DNA of 9,663 nt from Cryomorphaceae bacterium. Its GTDB lineage: Bacteria > Bacteroidota > Bacteroidia > Flavobacteriales > Schleiferiaceae. Positions 1-5,321 of the stretch are shown here, piece after piece. The DNA lies in the NCBI GenBank assembly GCA_949547975.1, contig CATITW010000207.1, positions 1 to 9,663 of the forward strand. The letters run 5' to 3'. The position numbers and the translations under genes are program-made. Numbering within the stretch: the stretch's first letter is position 1; each line of letters begins with the position of its first letter. The notes beneath the pieces were generated by a model. It had not been told where the DNA came from, searched no databases, and worked only from the letters and a program-made list of their open reading frames with translations.

Positions 1-228
1 AAGCAGATTCCCGGCAAGAGGGTTATTTGGGTTTGCGCTGATTGAACTTCGTAAGCGGGTTATTTAAAGTTTACAGCTTCGGTGAGTGGATTTTTTGCCT
101 ACCGGCAAAAGAACCAGATTCGGGGGCCCTTGTACCCAAACTTTTTTTAAACCGGTCGGCTGCGCCGAGCCTGGTTTTTTTTGTACCCAAAAGTCACTTG
201 AAAGCACGCTTTCGTGACTTTTGGGTAC
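1..228. other. gene-free, hairpin-rich intergenic stretch
   Basis: I see no credible gene here. The open frame that crosses this stretch runs into the antisense of tRNA-Val and resembles no protein. The stretch contains a GGGTTATTT direct repeat (20-28 and 57-65), an imperfect hairpin at 88-115 (12-bp arms with one A/A mismatch and one G-U pair, loop TACC), a GGGCCC palindrome (124-129), and the word TTGTACCCAAA at 130-140 and 181-191, with an inverted copy at 220-230. The right half overlaps the terminator-like structures listed separately. The base make-up looks like structured non-coding DNA. Confidence 0.6.
149..182 (+). terminator. terminator-like hairpin, plus strand
   Basis: The arms AAACC and TCGGC pair with GCCGA and GGTTT around a TGC loop, with a small asymmetric internal loop (GG against GCCT) between the two helical parts. 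Eight T residues (175-182) follow directly, as in an intrinsic terminator. It could end transcription from a plus-strand gene lying left of the window, but no such gene is visible, so its client is unknown. The T tract also forms part of the larger hairpin at 173-238. Confidence 0.5.
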
Positions 229-238
229 AAAAAAAACC
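173..238. repeat. long inverted repeat, 25-bp perfect arms
   Basis: Positions 173-197 are perfectly complementary to 214-238. Inside, GAAAG (200-204) pairs with CTTTC (209-213) around the loop CACG, with only TT (198-199) bulged. The result is a nearly continuous 30-bp hairpin. Its lower stem is made of the T8 and A8 tracts that serve as U-tracts of the flanking plus- and minus-strand terminator hairpins, so the long hairpin and the two smaller ones cannot form fully at the same time. It contains two of the three copies of the TTGTACCCAAA word. It may be a member of a dispersed intergenic repeat family, but this cannot be judged from one copy. Confidence 0.75.
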
Positions 239-256
239 GCCCCTCCGGGACGGTTT
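229..256 (-). terminator. intrinsic terminator of tRNA-Val
   Basis: Read on the minus strand, AAACCGTCCC pairs with GGGGCGGTTT around a GGA loop (one G-U pair) and is followed by a run of U. It lies 12 nt downstream of the tRNA-Val 3' end, in the right orientation to end that transcript. Confidence 0.75.
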
Positions 257-268
257 AAAAAAGATTTG

Positions 269-343
269 TGGGCTATACTGGATTCGAACCAGTGACCTCC
301 GCCCTGTCAAGGCGGCGCTCTAAACCAACTGAGCTAATAGCCC
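269..343 (-). tRNA. tRNA-Val (anticodon GAC)
   Basis: The minus strand folds into a complete cloverleaf. The acceptor stem is GGGCTAT/ATAGCCC, followed by discriminator A. The D-stem is GCTC/GAGC. The anticodon stem CCGCC/GGCGG encloses the loop TTGACAG, and the T-arm ACTGG/CCAGT has loop TTCGAAT. The anticodon GAC reads GUC (and GUU to a lesser extent), which is valine. The CCA end is not encoded: the bases after the discriminator read CAA. It is a single tRNA gene with its own promoter candidate at 364-371 and a terminator at 229-256. Confidence 0.95.
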
Positions 344-363
344 TCTAGGTGGACGTTGAGCCA

Positions 364-371
364 CAAAGATA
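364..371 (-). promoter_or_regulatory. promoter -7 element of tRNA-Val
   Basis: The minus strand reads TATCTTTG, an exact match to the Bacteroidota -7 consensus TAnnTTTG, 20 nt upstream of the tRNA 5' end. A TTCG about 20 bp further upstream is a one-mismatch version of the -33 TTTG. The spacing suits a short leader in front of a stable RNA. Confidence 0.55.
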
Positions 372-517
372 GTCGGTGAGGGACTTTGTTGCGAAGAAAG
401 TTTTCAAAATTGTCCAAGGGAGAAGGGACGAAGGGTTAAAGTCGCTAAAAACAAATAACTTAGAATTAATATCGGATGCTCGAATTATTAGTCGACATTT
501 GTGCTTTAATTATTATT

Positions 518-709
518 ATGAATCAAGGAACAGTAAAGTTCTTTAATACTGACAAGGGATTTGGCTTTATTAAAGATGACAATTCAAGCACTGAGTATTT
601 CGTGCACGTAACAGGTCTAGTAGATCAAATCGAAGAAGGTGACGAGGTCGAGTTTGAATTGAAAGAAGGAAAGAAAGGTTTAAACGCTGTAAACGTAAAG
701 CAGCTCTAA
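518..709 (+). CDS. cold shock domain protein, CspA family
   Basis: The protein is 63 residues long, a single cold shock domain (OB fold) and nothing else, which matches bacterial CspA-type RNA/ssDNA chaperones. The RNP1 motif KGFGFI is at residues 13-18 and RNP2 YFVHV at 27-31; these carry the aromatic residues that stack on nucleic acid bases. The start at MNQGTVKFF is chosen because this is where the family begins. An in-frame ATG 42 nt upstream would add a hydrophobic 14-residue extension that the family lacks. The gene stands alone between two minus-strand tRNA genes, with an AT-rich leader and its own terminator. I found only one-mismatch versions of the -7 element upstream (456-463 and 494-501), so the promoter is not fixed. 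Cold inducibility cannot be inferred, because many family members are constitutive. Confidence 0.93.
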   Translation: MNQGTVKFFNTDKGFGFIKDDNSSTEYFVHVTGLVDQIEEGDEVEFELKEGKKGLNAVNVKQL

Positions 710-730
710 GTTTATATCATTAGATTTCAG

Positions 731-757
731 AGGCCTCCATTCGGGGGCCTTTTTTTT
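731..757 (+). terminator. intrinsic terminator of the csp gene
   Basis: AGGCCTCC (731-738) pairs with GGGGGCCT (743-750), including one G-U pair, around the loop ATTC. Seven further T residues follow (751-757). It begins 21 nt after the csp stop codon. Confidence 0.9.
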
Positions 758-792
758 GTGCCCTACTTTTTGGGAACAGTTGGATGGCCTCC

Positions 793-831
793 TAAATAAA
801 AGCCCCCGCCTAGTCTGACTAGGCGGGGGCT
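793..831 (-). terminator. intrinsic terminator of tRNA-Arg (metG transcript)
   Basis: This is a perfect 15-bp inverted repeat (801-815 and 817-831) around one unpaired base, rich in GC. Read on the minus strand it is followed by TTTTATTT. It starts 3 nt beyond the tRNA-Arg 3' end. Plus-strand transcripts meet the same hairpin but with only three T after it, so its main direction is minus. Confidence 0.88.
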
Positions 832-834
832 TTG

Positions 835-906
835 TAGCTCCGAAGGGAATCAAACCCTTATCTCAGGCTCCGGAAACCTGCATTCTATTCGTTGAACTAC
901 GGAGCC
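835..906 (-). tRNA. tRNA-Arg (anticodon CCG)
   Basis: The minus strand forms a cloverleaf. The acceptor stem is GGCTCCG/CGGAGCT, with a G-U first pair, followed by discriminator A. The D-stem is GTTC/GAAT with a short loop. The anticodon stem CAGGT/GCCTG encloses the loop TTCCGGA, and the T-arm AAGGG/CCCTT has loop TTTGATT. Anticodon CCG decodes the arginine codon CGG. CCA is not encoded. The gene is 28 nt behind the metG stop codon on the same strand. No terminator lies between them, and only a one-mismatch -7 element (920-927), so processing from a metG read-through transcript is plausible. Confidence 0.93.
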
Positions 907-934
907 AATTCCGTTTCGGCAAAAATGTGGCTTT

Positions 935-3001
935 TTATCCGATTATCGATCCACTTTCTGCGCCATGTTCTGGGGTCATGATTCGCAAGGCCCCGTCTGC
1001 ATCTTCTGCCATCAGGAGCATCCCCTGGGAAACGACGCCTCTGATCTTGCGTGGTGGCAAATTCATAAGGACCGTAACCTTCTTGCCGATCATTTCTTCT
1101 GGGGTGAAGTGCTCTGCAACGCCAGAAACGATGGTCCGCTGGTCCAGTCCGGTGTCGACTAAGAACTTTAGGAGTCGATCGGCTTTGGGGACGCGCTCGG
1201 CTTCAAGAATTGTTCCCACTCGGAGGTCGAGCCCCATGAATTGGTCAAAAGAAATATCCTCTTTCTGAGGGGTGTGCGCCACCTCTGTCGCGACCTCAGC
1301 CGCTGCTTGAGTTTCCTCGTTCACAGCTGCCGATGCCGCCAATTTTTCACGCTGCTGATCCATCTGTTCGTCTTCCACTTTTGCGAACAACAGTACCGCT
1401 TTACCGAGCTGTGTTCCGGGTTGAATAATCATTTCTTCATTTGCCAATTCCCACGTCGGTACCCCCCCCATCGCGAGCATTTCACGCAACTTTTGCGCAG
1501 TGCTCGGTAGGAACGGCTCGAATACAACCGCTAATACCGCCGTAATCTGGGTGGCTACATACAATACAGCTCCTGCTCTCGCTGGGTCTTGTTTGTACAC
1601 CTTCCACGGCTCTTGTTCTTGCAGATATTTGTTCCCAAGTCGGGCGACATTCATTGCCTCACTTACTGCTTCACGGAACTTAAAGGCTTCGATTGATTTG
1701 GCAATCTTACGACCGTAGGCACTCATCGATGCCAATGCCTCGCGGTCTGCGTCGGTAAGCGTTTGTGGGGCTTGAACCACCCCATCGTAGTATTTGTGGG
1801 TGAGCACCATCACGCGGTTGACGAAGTTTCCTAGACCGGCGACCAATTCGCTATTGTTGCGCTGCTGAAAATCGGCCCAAGTAAAATCATTGTCTTTGGT
1901 TTCTGGCATGGTCGCCGTCAACACATAACGCAATACGTCTTGCTGTCCCGGGAAATCTTCCAGGTATTCATGGAGCCACACGGCCCAATTTTTACTTGTG
2001 CTCAGCTTGCGGCCTTCGAGGTTCAAGAACTCATTCGCAGGTACCTGCTTCGGCAAGGCGTATTCGCCGTGTTGCTGGAGCATGGCCGGGAAAATAATAC
2101 AGTGAAAGACGATGTTGTCCTTGCCGATAAAGTGTACAATTTCTGCATCGTCGCCTTTCCAGTAGTCTTCCCAAGTGTCCGGGAGCAATTCCTGAGTTGC
2201 CGAGATGTAACCGATCGGAGCATCGAACCAGACGTACATCACTTTGCCCTCAGCGCCTTGTACAGGAACGGGAATTCCCCAGTCCAGATCGCGTGTCATC
2301 GCACGTGGCTGCAGCCCGTCGCCGGCATTCAACCAGCTGAGGCATTGGCCCAATACATTCGGTTTCCAACCTTCGCGCGATTCTAAATAGGTGCGCAAGT
2401 CGTCGGCCAATTTATCGAGTGGCAGAAACCAATTCGTGGTTTTGCGCAACTCCGGGGTTGCCCCTGAGAGCGTACTCTTGGGAGCGATCAGATCTGTGGC
2501 GTTTAAGGATGTGCCGCAACTCTCGCACTGATCACCGTAAGCTTCGGCGTTGTGACATTTAGGACACTCTCCGGTGATGTAGCGGTCGGCAAGAAATTGG
2601 CCTGCTTCAGGATCAAAATATTGCTCGGTTTCCGTCGCCTCTAAGGCACCCTTCTCGTATAAATTCTTGAAGAAATCCTGCGCATTGCTATGGTGCTTCG
2701 GGCTCGAAGTGCGGCTGTAGTGATCGAAACTGATCCCAAAACCGTCGAACGCACCCTTCATCATCGCATGGTAACGGTCCACGACCTGCTGCGGCGTGAT
2801 GCCTTCGTTCTTCGCTTTGATCGTGATCGGCACACCGTGTTCATCAGAACCACATACAAATTTCACGTCCTTGCCACGCATTCGTAGATATCTCGTGTAG
2901 ATGTCTGACGGGAGGTAACACCCCGCAAGGTGACCTATGTGGATGGGGCCGTTTGCATACGGTAACGCAGCGGTTACCATAATTTTTTTGTTTGAGCTCA
3001 T
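935..3001 (-). CDS. metG: methionine--tRNA ligase
   Basis: This enzyme charges tRNA-Met and initiator tRNA with methionine, using ATP, in the cytoplasm. It is 688 residues long, the usual size for the long bacterial form. The class I Rossmann fold carries HIGH at residues 21-24. A zinc knuckle follows with Cys146, Cys149, Cys159 and Cys162. The WFDAPIGY motif is at 258-265, and the second ATP signature reads KLSTS (332-336) in place of KMSKS. An alpha-helical anticodon-binding domain spans about 370-545, then an Ala/Glu-rich linker (about 548-580), and a C-terminal EMAP-II/Trbp-like tRNA-binding domain from about 585 to the end ([16 protein letters not shown]), which in the family also supports dimerisation. 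The variant signature is, as far as I recall, usual in Bacteroidota and not a defect. The start [18 protein letters not shown] matches family N-termini. It diverges from the LD-carboxypeptidase gene. Confidence 0.98.
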   Translation of the reverse strand: MSSNKKIMVTAALPYANGPIHIGHLAGCYLPSDIYTRYLRMRGKDVKFVCGSDEHGVPITIKAKNEGITPQQVVDRYHAMMKGAFDGFGISFDHYSRTSSPKHHSNAQDFFKNLYEKGALEATETEQYFDPEAGQFLADRYITGECPKCHNAEAYGDQCESCGTSLNATDLIAPKSTLSGATPELRKTTNWFLPLDKLADDLRTYLESREGWKPNVLGQCLSWLNAGDGLQPRAMTRDLDWGIPVPVQGAEGKVMYVWFDAPIGYISATQELLPDTWEDYWKGDDAEIVHFIGKDNIVFHCIIFPAMLQQHGEYALPKQVPANEFLNLEGRKLSTSKNWAVWLHEYLEDFPGQQDVLRYVLTATMPETKDNDFTWADFQQRNNSELVAGLGNFVNRVMVLTHKYYDGVVQAPQTLTDADREALASMSAYGRKIAKSIEAFKFREAVSEAMNVARLGNKYLQEQEPWKVYKQDPARAGAVLYVATQITAVLAVVFEPFLPSTAQKLREMLAMGGVPTWELANEEMIIQPGTQLGKAVLLFAKVEDEQMDQQREKLAASAAVNEETQAAAEVATEVAHTPQKEDISFDQFMGLDLRVGTILEAERVPKADRLLKFLVDTGLDQRTIVSGVAEHFTPEEMIGKKVTVLMNLPPRKIRGVVSQGMLLMAEDADGALRIMTPEHGAESGSIIG

Positions 3002-3026
3002 GCGTGCCTCTGTTAACCATTAATTC

Positions 3027-3040
3027 GTTCTGCGAAGATA
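3027..3040 (-). promoter_or_regulatory. candidate metG promoter (-7 region)
   Basis: The minus strand reads TATCTTCGCAGAAC, whose first eight bases are one mismatch from TAnnTTTG. It closely resembles TACCTTTGCAGAAA in front of the pseudouridine synthase gene (11 of 14 bases the same). It would give a leader of roughly 25 nt before the metG start. No clear -33 element is visible. Confidence 0.45.
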
Positions 3041-3068
3041 ATGAGGTTTTATGTGCTATTTTTCGAGA

Positions 3069-3956
3069 ATGAAACAAAGAATTCCAGCCTTACTTCAAGC
3101 GGGCGATACCATCGCATTAAGCGCTACTGCCCGGTTTGCGACGCAGGAAATGATCGATACCGCAAAATCATTCATCGAAGCAGCGGGATTTCGTTGTTAC
3201 TATGAACCGGCCATTTTGGCGCAACAAGGACAAGTCGCTGGGAGCATTTCTCAGCGCATTGAAAGCTTCAATAACTTGGTGTATAATGACAAGGTGAAGG
3301 CCATTTGGAACATTCGCGGCGGCTATGGATCGGCAGAAATTGTGGATCTGGTTGACTGGAACGCCCTTTGGGCATCACCGAAGTGGTTGATTGGTTTCTC
3401 AGATTTCACCACTTTCCTCACTCATGCGCACCAAAAAGGCCTCGCGGGGTTGCACGCGCCGATGCCGGTAAGTTTTGAAAGCACAGACCGCGATGATATG
3501 TCGGCAGTTTTTGCAGCGCTACGATCGGGACGATTGACATACTCACTCAATAGCGGGGTTTCGGGCATTTCAGGAACACTTTTAGGCGGAAACTTGAGCG
3601 TCTTGTACTCCATCTATGGCACCCCTTCCCTTCCCTCTCTTTCGGGATCAATTCTCTTTTTAGAAGACCTCGATGAATACCACTACCACCTCGATCGAAT
3701 GCTGCTGGCCCTCGCGCGAAAGGGCGCTTTTGAAGGCCTACAAGCAGTGCTGCTCGGGACATTCTCAGACATCCACGACCATGATACGCCTTGGGGTAAT
3801 GATGTTCGGTTCACATTGCGCCGTTACTTTGAAACCCTGGGCATACCTGTGATTGAAGGGTTTGCTGTAGGGCACGCGGCTCGAAATGTACCGGTCTTTA
3901 CGGGTGTCGATGCAAGGATTGCTGGCGGGGTTTTGGAGGTCAACTTGACGCAATAA
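3069..3956 (+). CDS. LD-carboxypeptidase (peptidase S66 family)
   Basis: This is a member of the family of muramoyl-tetrapeptide LD-carboxypeptidases, which remove the terminal D-Ala from peptidoglycan tetrapeptides during cell wall recycling in the cytoplasm. The 295-residue length fits. Visible landmarks are the N-terminal GDTIALSATAR (12-22), the RGGYGSAEIVD loop (83-93), the nucleophile elbow GFSD with Ser111, the LFLEDLDEYHYHLDRML segment (197-213) with the expected catalytic Glu199, and GHAARNVPV with His269. All three Ser-Glu-His residues are therefore present. No signal peptide is seen. I chose the ATG at 3069 because family proteins begin about ten residues before GDTI; an in-frame ATG at 3051 would add six residues. 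It has no Shine-Dalgarno sequence. A TATTTTTC at 3057-3064 is a weak -7 candidate. The substrate is inferred from the family only. Confidence 0.93.
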   Translation: MKQRIPALLQAGDTIALSATARFATQEMIDTAKSFIEAAGFRCYYEPAILAQQGQVAGSISQRIESFNNLVYNDKVKAIWNIRGGYGSAEIVDLVDWNALWASPKWLIGFSDFTTFLTHAHQKGLAGLHAPMPVSFESTDRDDMSAVFAALRSGRLTYSLNSGVSGISGTLLGGNLSVLYSIYGTPSLPSLSGSILFLEDLDEYHYHLDRMLLALARKGAFEGLQAVLLGTFSDIHDHDTPWGNDVRFTLRRYFETLGIPVIEGFAVGHAARNVPVFTGVDARIAGGVLEVNLTQ

Positions 3957-4029
3957 CAGTCGCGTTGTTGATAAAGGCAAGTTCTTCACATGTGTAGGAC
4001 TTGTAAACTTTTCCTGCCAATTTATATAC

Positions 4030-4356
4030 ATGACAGGACTAGAAGCAGAATACAAGGCGATCGAGCTGCTCAAAGCACGCGGCCACGAAATCATCCACCA
4101 CGACTACCGCTTAGGACGGATACAAGTCGACATTGTCAGCACGAAGTCTAGTACACTCTTTGTTGCAGAGGTCAAATACCGGCGCTGGCGTACGGATTTG
4201 CCCGAGGAGCTGATGAGTTTGGCGCAGCAGGAACGGATTTTTGCTGCCGCGGGACAACTTCTGGGGAGTACGGGGCTGAATGAATTGGCACTAATACTGA
4301 TTCATTATTACGGCGATGGGACAAATCCGGTTGTATTTCCACTTAATGTTAGCTAA
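4030..4356 (+). CDS. diverged UPF0102/YraN-like nuclease-fold protein
   Basis: The protein has 108 residues. Its layout follows the UPF0102 (YraN) family, which has a restriction-endonuclease-like fold and no firmly established role. It starts GLEAEYKAIELLKARGHEII (3-22), equivalent to the usual G..GE..A...L...GY.IL. Next comes HDYRLGRIQVDIV (24-36) and then LFVAEVKYRR (43-52). The nuclease-type D...E-x-K core is present as Asp34, Glu47 and Lys49. The glutamate that the family normally has two residues before the Asp (GEID) is Gln32 here. The C-terminal part (about 60-108) is weakly conserved. It lies 73 nt after the LD-carboxypeptidase gene and 64 nt before the pseudouridine synthase gene, which has its own promoter, so co-transcription with either is uncertain. 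Another small member of the nuclease superfamily is the alternative. Confidence 0.72.
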   Translation: MTGLEAEYKAIELLKARGHEIIHHDYRLGRIQVDIVSTKSSTLFVAEVKYRRWRTDLPEELMSLAQQERIFAAAGQLLGSTGLNELALILIHYYGDGTNPVVFPLNVS

Positions 4357-4395
4357 AGTTCGCCTGTAAAAGAGTCCTTTAGGGCAGAATCACTG

Positions 4396-4403
4396 TACCT
4401 TTG
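4396..4403 (+). promoter_or_regulatory. promoter -7 element of the pseudouridine synthase-asmA operon
   Basis: TACCTTTG matches the Bacteroidota -7 consensus TAnnTTTG exactly and ends 17 nt before the ATG at 4421. A TTTAG at 4378 is a poor -33 candidate and is too close. The downstream bases CAGAAA are shared with the metG candidate. Confidence 0.6.
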
Positions 4404-4420
4404 CAGAAATTCATTGCATC

Positions 4421-5317
4421 ATGCGCAGTAACCGCTCAAACAAACCCCAAGGCTCTTCAAAGAGACGCCCATCATCTTCGGACAACAGATTCGCTTCTGG
4501 ACCTCGCTTTAGAGACGATAATGCCGACGAAGATCGCGGGCCAAAACGCACGTACGAGAAGAAATTCCGCCGTGCGCAGGGACGTACTGCAGAGCAGCTC
4601 GCAGGTGCAAATGAAGAAGTACGTCTGAACCGCTTTCTTGCCAATGCGGGCATCTGTTCGCGCCGTGAAGCCGACGATTTGATCGGTGCAGGTTTGGTGA
4701 GCGTGAATGGCGAGACCATCACCTCGATGGGGTACAAAGTGAAATCTTCGGATACGATTAAATACAACGGTTCGTTAATCAAAACGGACAAGATGCAATA
4801 CGTGCTCTTGAACAAACCGAAAGGATTCCTCGCAGCGATGGACAGTCCAAAGGCGAAAAAAACCGTTATGGATTTGGTTGGGAATGCCACGAAAGAACGC
4901 ATCTACCCGGTGGGGCAGCTCGATCGTTCGACCACAGGCGTACTGCTGTTGACGAACGACGGTGAGATGGCGAAACGCTTGACGCATGCTACGAAAGGGG
5001 CAATGAATATCTACCACGTCGTTTTGGACAAGGCAATGAAAAAGGCGGACCTAGAATTGCTTTCCACGGAAATCATGCTCGAAGACGGTAAAGTGAAGGT
5101 GGAGGAAGCCAATTTTATCGGTGACAACCCGCGTGAGATAGGTCTTCGCTTGCAAAACAACAGACACCGCGTCGTGCAGCGTTTGTTAGCACATTTGGGA
5201 TACGGCGTAGAGAAATTGGACCGTGTATCATTCGGTGGTCTCACCAAAAAAACACTAAGCCGCGGACACTACCGTTATTTAGACGCGAAGGAAGTTGGCT
5301 TTTTAAAGACCCGTTAA
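4421..5317 (+). CDS. 23S rRNA pseudouridine synthase, RluB/RsuA family
   Basis: The enzyme converts specific uridines of rRNA to pseudouridine. Of the 298 residues, the first 65 or so are a basic, Arg/Ser/Lys-rich, probably disordered tail. An S4 RNA-binding domain follows (about 67-113, VRLNRFLANAGICSRREADD). The catalytic domain has the signature GQLDRSTTG (165-173) with the catalytic Asp168, then LLLTNDGE (175-182), IYHVVLD (197-203), and the C-terminal NRHRVVQRLLAHLGY (247-261) and LDRVSFGGLTKKTLSRG (266-282). This resembles RluB (the 23S helix 89 site) and Bacteroidota homologues more than RluF or RsuA, but the target nucleotide cannot be read from sequence, so no symbol is given. The start ATG is 18 nt after an exact -7 element. 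The AsmA gene begins 4 nt downstream. The ATG at 4421 leaves a leader of only about ten nucleotides. Confidence 0.93.
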   Translation: MRSNRSNKPQGSSKRRPSSSDNRFASGPRFRDDNADEDRGPKRTYEKKFRRAQGRTAEQLAGANEEVRLNRFLANAGICSRREADDLIGAGLVSVNGETITSMGYKVKSSDTIKYNGSLIKTDKMQYVLLNKPKGFLAAMDSPKAKKTVMDLVGNATKERIYPVGQLDRSTTGVLLLTNDGEMAKRLTHATKGAMNIYHVVLDKAMKKADLELLSTEIMLEDGKVKVEEANFIGDNPREIGLRLQNNRHRVVQRLLAHLGYGVEKLDRVSFGGLTKKTLSRGHYRYLDAKEVGFLKTR

Positions 5318-5321
5318 TACC

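Noticed and set aside
42..323. 93-codon open frame on the plus strand
   Set aside because: It ends inside the antisense of tRNA-Val (the translated tail is the familiar antisense-tRNA peptide) and crosses the hairpin array; it does not look like a protein.
476..517. 14-residue N-terminal extension of the cold shock protein
   Set aside because: Hydrophobic and absent from the family, which begins at MNxGTVKFF; the internal ATG at 518 fits.
2005..2019. KLSTS instead of KMSKS in MetRS
   Set aside because: At first this looks like an active-site change, but this form is, as far as I recall, usual in Bacteroidota enzymes, so it is not notable.
1940..2386. 148-codon open frame opposite metG
   Set aside because: It is antisense to the conserved catalytic part of MetRS, with no recognisable motif; a shadow of the coding bias of metG.
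4411..4902. 163-codon minus-strand open frame opposite the pseudouridine synthase
   Set aside because: It is antisense to the S4 and catalytic domains and its composition mirrors the Arg/Ser-rich tail; no homology recognised.
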